Shown: positions 45,419-54,021, numbered from the stretch's first letter. The stretch is DNA of 64,000 nt from Pseudogulbenkiania subflava DSM 22618 (GCF_900177275.1 NZ_FXAG01000002.1:241234-305233), one strand, 5' to 3'. Numbers and translations: made by a program. The notes: generated by a model from the letters alone, not told the origin.

Positions 45419-46024
45419 TCAGGCCGCGCTGCAGGGCAGCAGCAGGCCTTGGGTATGGATCATCGCGGCCTGCAACGGCTGCAGACTGTGCTGTGTCTTG
45501 TACATCAGTGCCGCACCCAGCCACAGGCTGTAGAGCGCGTAGGCGGTGTCGTCCGGCGGCAGCGAGGGCTTGATCGAGCCGTCGGTCTGGCCTTCGCGGA
45601 GGCAGGCGGCAAGCCGCTGCACGATGGCCAGCATGCCCTCGTCCAGCGCCACGCGCATCGGTTCGGACAGGTCCGACACCTCGGCCGCCAGTTTCACCGC
45701 CAGGCAGCTCTGCGCCTCGCAGCGGGCGTGGTTGTCCAGCCATTGCTGGAAGTAGGCCAGCAGCCGCTCGCGGCCATTGCCGACGCTGCCGTCGGTCAGC
45801 AAGCCGCCGACACGCTCGCGGTAGCCGCTGAAATAGCGCGTCAGCATCGCCACGCCGAAGTCTTCCTTCGACTTGAAGTAGTGGTAGAACGACCCCTTGG
45901 GCACCCCCGCCTCGGACAACAGCTCGGTCAGGCCCAGCGCGGTAAAGCTGCGGCCATGGATCAGCTCCTCGCCGGTGGCGAGGATGTGTTCGCGGGTGTC
46001 GGGGTATAAGCTGGGTCGTGCCAT
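45419..46024 (-). CDS. nemR: TetR-family electrophile/bleach sensor NemR
   Basis: The 201-residue repressor aligns along its length with E. coli NemR: DTREHILATGEELI, VPKGSFYHYFKSKEDFGVAML (HTH), CLAVKLAAEVSDLSE and LWLGAALMYK. The redox switch residues are both kept: C107 corresponds to E. coli C106 and K176 to K175, whose sulfenamide bond senses HOCl. It should also respond to methylglyoxal and quinones. Downstream genes nfsA, nemA and DJ-1 are its likely targets. An operator 14 bp before its ATG implies autoregulation. Confidence 0.92.
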   Translation of the reverse strand: MARPSLYPDTREHILATGEELIHGRSFTALGLTELLSEAGVPKGSFYHYFKSKEDFGVAMLTRYFSGYRERVGGLLTDGSVGNGRERLLAYFQQWLDNHARCEAQSCLAVKLAAEVSDLSEPMRVALDEGMLAIVQRLAACLREGQTDGSIKPSLPPDDTAYALYSLWLGAALMYKTQHSLQPLQAAMIHTQGLLLPCSAA

Positions 46025-46037
46025 GGACGAAGAATAA

Positions 46038-46052
46038 TAGACCGATCGTCTA
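46038..46052. promoter_or_regulatory. NemR operator upstream of nemR
   Basis: TAGACCGATCGTCTA, differing from the nfsA copy at one central base and followed by the same GTT. It would allow autorepression. Confidence 0.85.
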
Positions 46053-46123
46053 GTTGCAAGAAGAACGGCCTCGGGTGTGGTTTTTTGTCTTCTTTTTTCT
46101 ATCGATTAAAGACCGCTCGCCCG

Positions 46124-46774
46124 TCAGCGGTTGGTCCGGCCGGCGGAGCGGTCGTCCCAGCCGCTCGGCCGCGATAGTTCGAAGTTGGTTTCCGACCGGG
46201 TTCGGCTGTACCACTTGCCGCCCATGCGGGCGATGATGTCCAGGCGAGCCGGGTCGACGCGGCCGCGCTCGTCCAGTATCGACTCGTCGATGTGCGCGAG
46301 CAGCACTTCTCCCAGAATGATGTGGCACGACGGCTTGTGCTCCGGGTAGGGGTACAGCGCGGCCATCCTGCATTCGAAACTGACGCTGGCGCCGTCGACC
46401 CGCAAGGGCTGGACGCGTTCGGCCGCCTGGCTCGGGATGTGGCAGCGCTCGAACTCGCTGATGCCGTGCTCGTAGCCGAAGGCGGTGGCGTTCATCTGGT
46501 CTGCCATGGCAAACGGCACCAGGTTGACGACGAACTCCCCTGTGTCCTGGATGTTGCGTACGGTGTCCTTGGGGCTGCCGTCGCCTTGCACCAGGGGGGA
46601 TAGCATTACCGTCGGCGGCGTGCCGGTCACCACCTGAAAGAAGCTGAACGGCGCCAGATTGCTGATGCCCTGGGCCGAGCGCGTGGATACCCAGGCGATG
46701 GGGCGTGGGGTCACGGTGGCGGTGAGCCATTGGTACGCCAGCAGCGGATCGGTCTTGGTGAAATCGATAATCAT
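46124..46774 (-). CDS. flavin reductase-like FMN-binding protein
   Basis: The 216-residue split-barrel flavoprotein of the flavin_reduct family has TVTPRPIAWVSTRSAQGISNLAPFSFFQ and SPKDTVRNIQDTGEFVVNL, and the C-terminal GGKWYSRTRSETNFELSRP. It probably supplies reduced FMN or acts on small ligands. The start at MIIDFTKTD is chosen because the open frame upstream is low-complexity. No partner monooxygenase is adjacent. Divergent from nothing: it lies between nemR and the FmdE-like gene on the same strand. Confidence 0.88.
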   Translation of the reverse strand: MIIDFTKTDPLLAYQWLTATVTPRPIAWVSTRSAQGISNLAPFSFFQVVTGTPPTVMLSPLVQGDGSPKDTVRNIQDTGEFVVNLVPFAMADQMNATAFGYEHGISEFERCHIPSQAAERVQPLRVDGASVSFECRMAALYPYPEHKPSCHIILGEVLLAHIDESILDERGRVDPARLDIIARMGGKWYSRTRSETNFELSRPSGWDDRSAGRTNR

Positions 46775-47091
46775 CGCGTCGACTTGATTGGTGGCGCGCC
46801 TGCCGATGCGGCCGGCCTGCCGGGTAGGCAAATGAGGGGGGGGCGAGGGCGGTGCCAAATGCCGGCGCCGGCCGTCGGCAGGCGGCCCGCTCTCATCCCG
46901 GCCACGGGCATCATAACGGGAAAACCGGCGGCGTGGCGGCGCGACTGTCTGCGCGTGCTGATCCGGAATAGAGGAGGAGCCCCGCTGTGCCATGGCGCCG
47001 CGTGGCGGGCTCCGGCCAGCGGGTGTGATGAACTGACGCCCTGAGGCCCCCCCTGGGCGTTGCCGCGCTAGTGATGCCAGGCGGAAGGGGC
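46775..47091. other. Gap upstream of the flavin reductase gene
   Basis: 317 bp between two minus-strand genes. No gene, hairpin or repeat was recognised; a promoter for the flavin reductase should lie here. Confidence 0.35.
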
Positions 47092-47697
47092 TCAGGGCCT
47101 GACGACGATCAGCTCCGGGTCGTCCGCGTGCTCGATCAGGATCTTCTCTACCCGGGCTTGCCAGAGTTCGGCGAATTCATGGGCTTCGGCCAACGTGGCG
47201 GTGCCGGCCATGATCCGTTGCAGCAGGGGGCCGCTGAGCGGGCTGGGCGGTACCCGGCTGAGGTCGACGCCAAGCTGCACGGCGGCGCCGTTGTCTTTGC
47301 GCTGGAAGCGGACTTCGCCTTCGATCGCGGCATCGAAATGCAGCAGGTCGTGCCGCTTGAAGCGTCCCCCGATACCCTTGAACCCTCCCGGTCCGGCGGC
47401 ACCGGTGATCAGGCCGATCACGCTGGCGATGACGCCGGTCACGCCCTCGTCCTGCGACTTGGCGAAGCTGACGTCGATCTCGCCGCGCTCCGGCACATCG
47501 TCGGGAAACAATACCTGCAAGGCGCGCCTCGCCATCAGGTAGGCGCTCGCCACGGTGGGGCAGGAGTGCCCGGCCAGGCGCACGGCGTCGACGTAGTGAT
47601 AGGTCAGCATGCCGTCGCTGCTGGCGCCGAGCAGGCCGGCAAGCTTGTCGTGGACCAGGATTGGGGGAACGGCGTCGAAAAAGGCGGGATAGCTCAT
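47092..47697 (-). CDS. FmdE-domain protein of unknown function
   Basis: The 201-residue protein has the FmdE signature YVDAVRLAGHSCPTVASAYLMARRAL, with the conserved His-Ser-Cys-Pro. It contains a glycine-rich stretch (ITGAAGPGGFKGIGGRFKRHDLL) and lacks the C-terminal zinc ribbon seen in archaeal FmdE proteins. FmdE-like proteins occur near molybdenum enzymes, but none is adjacent. Function unknown. Confidence 0.7.
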   Translation of the reverse strand: MSYPAFFDAVPPILVHDKLAGLLGASSDGMLTYHYVDAVRLAGHSCPTVASAYLMARRALQVLFPDDVPERGEIDVSFAKSQDEGVTGVIASVIGLITGAAGPGGFKGIGGRFKRHDLLHFDAAIEGEVRFQRKDNGAAVQLGVDLSRVPPSPLSGPLLQRIMAGTATLAEAHEFAELWQARVEKILIEHADDPELIVVRP

Positions 47698-47801
47698 GGT
47701 GGCGATACTCGGTGTGACAGTGACAACGGGAAGGTCGATGGCGATGCCGTGCGGCAGCCTAGCCGGCCTCCGTTCCTGGCAGGATAGGAGGCCGCTTCCG
47801 C

Positions 47802-47978
47802 TTAGAACCTGTTCGCGATCTTGCTGCGCGTCCCTGATCGGGGCTCATGTGCACTGCGTGCCAATCTTCGATTGGCTCAGCGATCGGAAATCCTCATGTA
47901 CTACTTGTACATTCCGGTTTCTGCGCTGCTCTTCACCCCGCTGAGGGCCGCTCGCGACAGATCGTGAACAGGTTCTTA
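47802..47978. mobile_element. MITE-like repeat, copy B
   Basis: Non-coding 177-bp element with inverted terminal repeats TTAGAACCTGTTCGCGATCT and AGATCGTGAACAGGTTCTTA. It is the reverse complement of copy A minus that copy's internal expansion. The right end supplies the TAA stop of the SDR gene (47976-47978). Confidence 0.88.
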
Positions 47979-48728
47979 GCCAATGGTGTAACCGCCATCG
48001 ACCACGATTTCCTGCCCGTAGATGTTTTTGGCCGCATCCGACGCCAGGAACACCGAGGTCTCGGCGATGTCGTCGGGTTGGCCGAACTCCCCCGGAATCA
48101 GCCTGGCGGTGACCTGTTCCGCCACCTGGCCGAGCACCTCGGGCGGCAGGCCGACGGTGCCCCACAGCGGGGTGCCGATGGGGCCGGGGGCGATGCAGTT
48201 CACCCGGATGCCTCGGGGCGCCAGTTCCGCCGCCAGCGTTTGCGACAGCGACTTCAGTGCCGCCTTGCTGGCGCTGTAGATGGCGAGTCCGGGAAAGCCG
48301 ACTTGGGTGAGGAAGGTGGTGATGAACTGGATCGTTCCGCCCGGGCGGATGTGCGGCAGAAAGAGCCGGGCGGTTTCGGCGGCCCCGAACAGGTTGACCG
48401 AGAATTGCGTGTTGAACGCCTCGGCGCTGCTGTCCGCAAACGGCACCACGCGCGCGATGCCGGCATTGGGAACCAGGATGTCGATCTTGCCGACCTGCCT
48501 GGCGGTCTCCTCGACCAGTCGCTGCAAATCCTCCTGGCGCGTCACGTCGCCGGCGACGGCGACCACCTGTCCGGGATGCGCCGCCGCCAGTTCCGCGAGC
48601 GCCTCGGCGTTGCGGGCGAAGGCGACCACTCTGGCGCCTTCCGCCACGTACCGCGTCACGATCGCGCGCCCAATCCCGCTGCTGGCCCCGGTGACGACGG
48701 CCACCTTGCCTTGAAGTCTGTGCTGCAT
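47976..48728 (-). CDS. short-chain dehydrogenase/reductase
   Basis: The 250-residue classical SDR has cofactor motif TGASSGIG, NAG at VPNAGIA and catalytic YSASK. The usual catalytic Ser lies in FITTFLTQVGFPG, where T occupies the region, so the proton relay may be altered. The C-terminus IYGQEIVVDGGYTIG is typical. Substrate unknown. Its stop codon lies inside the end of repeat copy B. Confidence 0.9.
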   Translation of the reverse strand: MQHRLQGKVAVVTGASSGIGRAIVTRYVAEGARVVAFARNAEALAELAAAHPGQVVAVAGDVTRQEDLQRLVEETARQVGKIDILVPNAGIARVVPFADSSAEAFNTQFSVNLFGAAETARLFLPHIRPGGTIQFITTFLTQVGFPGLAIYSASKAALKSLSQTLAAELAPRGIRVNCIAPGPIGTPLWGTVGLPPEVLGQVAEQVTARLIPGEFGQPDDIAETSVFLASDAAKNIYGQEIVVDGGYTIG

Positions 48729-48985
48729 GTTCGGTTACTCCGCTGATGTTGGTGAGGGGATAGTGGCGAAGCGGCGCGCCGCTTTCATTGACTGCCATCA
48801 ACCGGTTCGGCATCCGGCCGCAGCACCCCGATGGCCGGCGTACCGGCGGCATTCCCCGTCGTCGACGCCACGCCGGGTGGGGCGCTCGGCGCGGCCTTGA
48901 CCGTTGCGAAGACCTTTCTCACCGGGGCGGCATGTGCCACGCTGAGAGGGTCGGCCATCGAGCGCAACCAGGGAGGAGGAAGATC

Positions 48986-49537
48986 ATGTTCGACAAGGAT
49001 CGTTTCATCCAGGACTGTCTGAAGGCGGTGGCCGACGGGCAGGGGGCCATTCGCGAGCTGGTGCAGGAGGCGGTGGCGGATAGGCAAGGCGTGATGGCCG
49101 GGCTGGGCGAGCCGCAGCATGCCGGCATTACCCCGCTCTATGTCGGCCCGGAACTCACCATCCTCAACTTCGTCTGGGCGCCGTGCATGAGCCTGATGCC
49201 GCACAACCACCAGATGTTTTCCGTGATCGGCATCTATTCCGGCCGCGAAGACAACGTGTTCTGGCGCCGCACGGCAGGCAGCATCGAGGCGGCCGGGGCC
49301 CAGTCGCTCGGCGCTGGCGAGGTGGCGACACTCGGTCGCGACATCATCCATTCGGTGCTGAACCCCATCGGCAAGATGACCTGCGCCATTCACGTGTATG
49401 GCGGCGACTTCTTCCATCCCGCCCGCCCGAGAAGCGAATGGGACCACGAAACGCTGATCGAGCGCCCCTGGGACGTGGAGGGGGTGAAAACGCTGTTCCG
49501 CGAGGCCGAAGCGCGTTTCAACGCCACCCGGACATGA
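48986..49537 (+). CDS. cupin-type protein, cysteine dioxygenase-like
   Basis: The 183-residue protein has the cupin motif PHNHQMFSVIGIYSGRED (H73, H75) and a second motif GRDIIHSVLNP with H122, then HVYGGDFF (H136). The three-histidine iron-binding pattern is shared by cysteine and 3-mercaptopropionate dioxygenases, and the overall layout resembles them, but the substrate is not certain. GGGAGGAGGAAG before the ATG at 48986 fixes the start. Monocistronic, divergent from the SDR gene. Confidence 0.7.
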   Translation: MFDKDRFIQDCLKAVADGQGAIRELVQEAVADRQGVMAGLGEPQHAGITPLYVGPELTILNFVWAPCMSLMPHNHQMFSVIGIYSGREDNVFWRRTAGSIEAAGAQSLGAGEVATLGRDIIHSVLNPIGKMTCAIHVYGGDFFHPARPRSEWDHETLIERPWDVEGVKTLFREAEARFNATRT

Positions 49538-49649
49538 GCCGCGCCCTTGGCGCAGCCCGCTGCCGCGAAGGCGGCGCAAGATACGCTACAATTTCGGCCA
49601 CGCTGCGGCGAGCCGCATTGACCGATGACCGAATCAACGAGAGTGCTTG

Positions 49650-49991
49650 ATGAGTAACGAATTACAGGTTGTGGACATTCAACCGGGCGACGGCAAGGAG
49701 GTGGTCAAAGGCGCCTTGATCACCACCCAGTACACTGGTTTTCTCGAGGACGGCACCAAGTTCGACTCCTCGTACGATCGCGGCCGCCCCTTCCAGTGCG
49801 TCATCGGCACCGGGCGCGTGATCAAGGGCTGGGATCAGGGCCTGATGGGCATGAAGGTCGGCGGCAAGCGCAAGCTCTTCGTGCCGGCCCATCTCGCCTA
49901 CGGCGAACGGCAGATCGGCGCCCATATCAAACCCAACTCCAACCTCATTTTCGAGATCGAGCTGTTGGAGGTGTTGACGCGGGACGACTGA
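49650..49991 (+). CDS. FKBP-type peptidyl-prolyl cis-trans isomerase
   Basis: The 113-residue single-domain cytoplasmic FKBP catalyses prolyl isomerisation. The core is TTQYTGFLEDGTKFDSSYDRGRPF, VIKGWDQGLMGMKVGGKRKL, VPAHLAYGERQIG and PNSNLIFEIELLEV, with no signal peptide. The start MSNELQVVD follows AACGAGAGTGC; an in-frame TTG just before it is less likely. It lies upstream of modA but is separated by a ModE operator and is probably a separate unit. Confidence 0.95.
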   Translation: MSNELQVVDIQPGDGKEVVKGALITTQYTGFLEDGTKFDSSYDRGRPFQCVIGTGRVIKGWDQGLMGMKVGGKRKLFVPAHLAYGERQIGAHIKPNSNLIFEIELLEVLTRDD

Positions 49992-50152
49992 GGGCGCCCC
50001 GGCCGGCCCCGTGTGGGCCGTCCGCATCCACCTTTCCCTTTCCTGCGCCAATCCGGCCGTTGCGCCCGCATCGTGCACCTCCGGCGTGGCTGGGTCGCGC
50101 CAGTCAACGCCTTCCTTGATGTAAATCAGCTTCTGCCGCGTGGGTTTTCGAC

Positions 50153-50180
50153 AGCGTGATATATTGCTGTATATTACGCT
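50153..50180. promoter_or_regulatory. ModE operator upstream of modA
   Basis: AGCGTGATATA-N6-TATATTACGCT is a near-perfect palindrome (10 of 11 positions) of the ModE-box type, 27 bp before the modA ATG. ModE-molybdate would repress modABC here. Confidence 0.88.
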
Positions 50181-50207
50181 CGATCGACACATGACTCGGA
50201 GACCGAG

Positions 50208-50966
50208 ATGCCGCTCCCACTGACGAAACGCCTCCTGGCTGCCGCCGCCATCATTGCCGTTACCGGCCTGGTGCATGCCGGCGAACTGACGGTATCCGCC
50301 GCCGCCAGCCTCACCAACGCCTTCAAGGACATCGCCCAGGGTTACGAGGCCAAGTATCCGGGGGCCAAGGTGTTGCTGAACTTCGGCGCCTCGGGCGCGC
50401 TGCTGCAGCAGATGGCCAAGGGCGCCCCCGTCGACGTGTTCGCCTCGGCCGATCAGGAAACCATGGACCAGGCCGTGCAGCAGAAGCTGGTGGCGGCGAG
50501 CGAGCGGCATGATTTCGTGCGCAATAGCCTGGCGCTGATCGTGCCCGGCGACAGCAAGCTGGCGCTCAAGCGGCTGGAGGACCTGAGCCAGGGTAGCGTG
50601 CAGAAGGTTGCCATCGGCAACCCGGCCAGCGTTCCGGTCGGCCGCTACACCAAGCACGCCCTGGAGGCCGCCAGGCTGTGGCCGGTGCTGCAAGCCAAGG
50701 CGGTCACGACCCAGAACGTGCGCCAGTCGCTGGACTACGTGGCGCGCGGCGAGGTCGATGCCGGTTTCGTCTACGGTACCGACGCCGCCATCATGAAGGA
50801 CAAGGTGAAAGTGGCGTTCACGGTGCCGCTCGACATCGCCATCAGCTACCCGATTGCCAAAACCGTCAGCAGCGCCAACGCCGACGAGGCCAAGCGTTTC
50901 GTCGCCTACGTCCTGTCGCCGGCGGGTCAGGCGGTCCTGGGCAAGTACGGCTTTTCGAAGCCCTGA
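50208..50966 (+). CDS. modA: molybdate ABC transporter, periplasmic binding protein
   Basis: ModA captures molybdate or tungstate in the periplasm and hands it to ModBC. The 252-residue protein has a signal peptide (1-25, ending VHAGE), then LTVSAAASLTNAFKDIAQGYEAKYPGAKVLLNFGASGALLQQ, with the conserved Ser pair for oxyanion binding, and GAPVDVFASADQETMD. It is first in modABC under a ModE operator. Confidence 0.97.
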   Translation: MPLPLTKRLLAAAAIIAVTGLVHAGELTVSAAASLTNAFKDIAQGYEAKYPGAKVLLNFGASGALLQQMAKGAPVDVFASADQETMDQAVQQKLVAASERHDFVRNSLALIVPGDSKLALKRLEDLSQGSVQKVAIGNPASVPVGRYTKHALEAARLWPVLQAKAVTTQNVRQSLDYVARGEVDAGFVYGTDAAIMKDKVKVAFTVPLDIAISYPIAKTVSSANADEAKRFVAYVLSPAGQAVLGKYGFSKP

Positions 50967-50976
50967 GCGAGGACAC

Positions 50977-51648
50977 ATGGAATCGGCATGGACGGCGCTG
51001 GCGCTGTCATTGAAGGTGGCCGGCTGCGCTACGCTGCTCAATCTGCTGCTCGGCGTGGGTGTCGGCTTCCTGCTGGCGCGGGTGCGTTTCGTCGGGCGCG
51101 ACCTGCTCGACACCGTGCTGACCCTGCCGATGGTGATGCCGCCCACGGTGCTGGGCTTCTACCTGCTGGTGCTGGTGGGACGGCGCGGCTGGCTGGGCGC
51201 CTGGCTGCACGACAGCTTCGGCATCAATCTGATTTTCACCTGGCAGGGCGCGGTGATCGCCGCCTCCATCGTGGCCTTTCCGCTGGTGTTCAAGCCGGCC
51301 CGGGCGGCGTTCGAGGCGGTCGACGGCCAGCTCGAGCAGGCGGCGCGGGTGCTGGGCGTCTCGGAGGCCGCGATCTTCTTTCGCGTCACCTTGCCGCTGG
51401 CTTGGCGCGGCATCCTCGCCGGGCTGCTGCTCGCCTTCGCCCGAGCCCTGGGCGAATTCGGCGCGACGCTGATGGTGGCGGGCAGCATCCCGGGCAAGAC
51501 GCAAACCCTGTCGATCGCCGTGTACGAGGCGGTGCAGGCCGGGCAGGACGACGTGGCCAATACCCTGGTGCTGATCACCTCGGTGGTGTGCATGGTGGTG
51601 CTGCTGGCGGCGGGACGCCTGGCCCCCGGCCGCATCGCCAACCAGTAG
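50977..51648 (+). CDS. modB: molybdate ABC transporter permease
   Basis: The inner-membrane permease of the Mo transporter has 223 residues and five to six helices. The EAA loop EQAARVLGVSEAAIFFRVTLPLAWRGILAG and the segment LGEFGATLMVAGSIPGKTQTL are hallmarks of ModB. ATG at 50977 follows GAGGACAC; earlier in-frame starts overlap modA. Ten bp separate it from modA, and modC begins 11 bp after its stop. Confidence 0.96.
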   Translation: MESAWTALALSLKVAGCATLLNLLLGVGVGFLLARVRFVGRDLLDTVLTLPMVMPPTVLGFYLLVLVGRRGWLGAWLHDSFGINLIFTWQGAVIAASIVAFPLVFKPARAAFEAVDGQLEQAARVLGVSEAAIFFRVTLPLAWRGILAGLLLAFARALGEFGATLMVAGSIPGKTQTLSIAVYEAVQAGQDDVANTLVLITSVVCMVVLLAAGRLAPGRIANQ

Positions 51649-51659
51649 GAGAGCGGCGC

Positions 51660-52361
51660 ATGCAGCTCGATATCGATATCCGCAAGACCCTGCATTCCGG
51701 CAAGCGCACCTTCCAGTTGCAGGTCCGTTTTCAGTCGGTGAGCCAGCGCATCGTCATCTTCGGGCCGTCCGGTTCGGGCAAGAGCCTGACGCTGAAGGCG
51801 ATAGCCGGTCTGATGCGGCCCGACCACGGCCATATCCGCCTCGACGGCGAGACCCTGTTCGACGCCGGCGCCGGCATCGACCTCGCGCCGCAGGCGCGCA
51901 AGGTGGGCTACCTGTTCCAGGACTACGCGCTGTTTCCGCACTTGAGCGTGCGCCAGAACATCGGCTTCGGCCTGAAACGCGGCTGGTTCAACCCGCGCGC
52001 CGCCGAGAAGAGCGAGGCGGTCGATTATTGGCTGGAGGCGCTGCATCTGAGCCACCTCGCCCACCAGATGCCTGGCGAGTTGTCCGGTGGGCAGCGGCAG
52101 CGCACCGCGCTGGCGCGGGCGCTGGTGGCCGAACCCCGGGCGCTGCTGCTGGATGAACCGTTTGCCGCGCTCGACCCCCTGCTGCGTCAGCGGATGCGGG
52201 AGGAGCTGGACGAATTGCAGCGCCGCCTGCAGGTGCCGATGGTGCTCATCACGCACGACCCGGAGGACGTGGCGGTGTTCGGCGAGCAGGTGCTGGCGCT
52301 GCACGACGGCATGATCGCTCCGCCCGAGGCCAGCCCGCAGCCGGGCGTGCTGCCGGCCTAA
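51660..52361 (+). CDS. modC: molybdate ABC transporter ATP-binding protein (no TOBE domain)
   Basis: The ATPase of the molybdate importer. The 233-residue length is short because the C-terminal Mop/TOBE domain found in E. coli ModC (352 aa) is missing. Walker A GPSGSGKS (about 38-45), signature LSGGQRQR, Walker B RALLLDEPFAALD and the switch His (ITHDPED) are present. Mop domains exist instead in the ModE of this cluster, which may take over molybdate sensing. Confidence 0.95.
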   Translation: MQLDIDIRKTLHSGKRTFQLQVRFQSVSQRIVIFGPSGSGKSLTLKAIAGLMRPDHGHIRLDGETLFDAGAGIDLAPQARKVGYLFQDYALFPHLSVRQNIGFGLKRGWFNPRAAEKSEAVDYWLEALHLSHLAHQMPGELSGGQRQRTALARALVAEPRALLLDEPFAALDPLLRQRMREELDELQRRLQVPMVLITHDPEDVAVFGEQVLALHDGMIAPPEASPQPGVLPA

Positions 52362-52459
52362 GCGTGTTGACCCGCGTGCCCTACCCGGCACCGGCGGACG
52401 CGCCGGCTGCGCGGTCCCATGACCTACCCACCCACCTCGACACCTGAAAGGCTTGCGAT

Positions 52460-53041
52460 ATGAGTGCTCTTTCTCCCTCCACGGCCACGGTGCCGCCGGT
52501 CCCCCGCGACGAGTCGGCGTTGTTGGACCGGGCGATCGCTGGGGTGCTGCGCCATGCCCAGGACGGCGACTTGCCGCTGTTCGCCTGGACCCTCGGTCTG
52601 CCGCAGCCGGCGCTGCTGGCGATGCTGGCGCAGCGCTTTCCCGAGCTGGACCGTCTCGAGCCGATGCCGGAACCGGATTACGCCAGCGTCCGCGCCGCGA
52701 CGCCCGCCGGCTTTGCCGAGCTGGTCGCCTTGCTGGGGGCGCACCGCGCGCCCGATGTGCCGGAGGCGGAGGCCGAGTGGCTGGCGCACGCCGTGGCGGC
52801 GGCCTGCTTTGGCGAGCGGCCGTTGTCGGAAGACCTGGGGCTGAGCGGGCGGGAGGCGGTGTCCCGGCTTCTGGAGCGCTATTTCCCGTCGCTGTCGCGA
52901 CGCAACCCCGCCCGCCGCAGCTGGAAGCCCTTTCTGTTCGCCGAGCTGGCGGCCGCGCGTGCTGCCACGGCGACGCCGGGAGACGCGGCGGGTCCGGGTC
53001 AGCAACGTGGCTTTTCCGATTCAGACAGGCGAGGGCGCTAG
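52460..53041 (+). CDS. NifQ-like protein without C-terminal cysteine motif
   Basis: The 193-residue protein resembles NifQ, the molybdenum donor in FeMo-cofactor synthesis: a helical N-terminus, PLSEDLGL (121-128) in place of NifQ's HLWQDLGL, then LLERYFPSLSRRNPARRSWKPFLF (about 137-160), matching the FPxLxxxNxxxMxWKxFxY block. The Cys-rich cluster that follows in true NifQ (CxxCxxC) is absent, the end being alanine-rich. Nestled between modC and modE, it is probably a Mo-handling protein without an iron-sulfur cluster. Function inferred. Confidence 0.65.
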   Translation: MSALSPSTATVPPVPRDESALLDRAIAGVLRHAQDGDLPLFAWTLGLPQPALLAMLAQRFPELDRLEPMPEPDYASVRAATPAGFAELVALLGAHRAPDVPEAEAEWLAHAVAAACFGERPLSEDLGLSGREAVSRLLERYFPSLSRRNPARRSWKPFLFAELAAARAATATPGDAAGPGQQRGFSDSDRRGR

Positions 53042-53047
53042 CAAGCC

Positions 53048-53860
53048 ATGGATACCAAAGACAACAGCATCGCCTTGTGCGGTTCGGTGTGGATGACGGT
53101 GGGTGGCGAAAATTTCGGCGGCGCCGGTCGTATCGAATTGCTGGCCAAGATCGCCGAATGCGGCTCCATCACCCGGGCCGCCAAGGCCATCAAGATGAGC
53201 TACAAGGCGGCCTGGGACGCCATCGACGCCATGAACAATCTGGCCGGCGAGCCGTTGGTGGAGCGGTTGGTGGGCGGCAAGGGCGGCGGCGGCACGCGCC
53301 TGACGCCGCGCGGTGAGCAACTGGTGGAGAATTTCCGCATCATCGAGCGCGAGCACCGCCGTTTCATCGAGCAGTTGGGGCGGCAGGCCGACAGCCTCGC
53401 CGACGATTATGTCCTGATCAGGAGGATGGGGATGAATACCAGTGCGCGCAATCAGTTCCTCGGCAAAGTTACGGTGGTGAAACACGGCGCCGTCAACGAC
53501 GAAATCGAGCTGGAAGTCACGGGCGGGCAGACGATCGTGGCCACGGTCACCCATGAAAGCACCGAAGGGCTGGGCTTGCGTCCGGGGGCCGAGGCGTTTG
53601 CGCTGGTGAAGTCGTCGTCGGTCATCGTGGTGACCGACGAGGCAGGCGCCCGTTTCTCCGCACGCAATCGTCTCAGCGGCACCATCGCGCGCATCGTGCC
53701 CGGAGCGGTGAACACCGAAGTGGTGATCGATCTGCCCGGCGGCATCGCCGTGGCCGCCATCGTCACCAACGACAGCCGCCAGGCGCTCGACCTCGCCGTG
53801 GGCAACACCGCCACGGCGATCTTCAAGGCGTCGAGCGTGATCCTGGGGGTACCGGCGTAA
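53048..53860 (+). CDS. modE: molybdate-dependent transcriptional regulator ModE
   Basis: ModE represses modABC when molybdate is bound. The 270-residue protein has an N-terminal LysR-like winged helix (about 20-125; ELLAKIAECGSITRAAKAIKMSYKAAWDAIDAMNN) and two Mop/TOBE domains (about 130-200 and 203-270; SARNQFLGKV and SARNRLSGTI start them). The operator before modA is a good match to its target. It is 6 bp downstream of the NifQ-like gene and its TAA stop lies in repeat copy C. Confidence 0.96.
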   Translation: MDTKDNSIALCGSVWMTVGGENFGGAGRIELLAKIAECGSITRAAKAIKMSYKAAWDAIDAMNNLAGEPLVERLVGGKGGGGTRLTPRGEQLVENFRIIEREHRRFIEQLGRQADSLADDYVLIRRMGMNTSARNQFLGKVTVVKHGAVNDEIELEVTGGQTIVATVTHESTEGLGLRPGAEAFALVKSSSVIVVTDEAGARFSARNRLSGTIARIVPGAVNTEVVIDLPGGIAVAAIVTNDSRQALDLAVGNTATAIFKASSVILGVPA

Positions 53861-54003
53861 GAACCTGTTTGCGATCTGCTGCGCTTCGGCGATACGGCGT
53901 TAAAAACGACTTCGGAATGCTCATTTACCCCGTGTAAACTCCGCTTCCTCAGCCGTTTTTGCCTTGTCTCGCTCTAGCTCGCGAGATCGTAAACAGGCTC
54001 TAA
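53858..54003. mobile_element. MITE-like repeat, copy C
   Basis: 146-bp element with ends TAAGAACCTGTTTGCGATCT and AGATCGTAAACAGGCTCTAA. The interior is unrelated to copies A and B and forms an imperfect hairpin (AAAAACGACTTCGGAATG against CGGAAGCCGTTTTT-type sequence, about 53903-53960). It lies between convergent modE and fumC; the left end supplies the modE stop and the element runs to 18 bp from the fumC stop. Confidence 0.75.
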
Positions 54004-54021
54004 GCGTCGGCCGGGCTGCGC

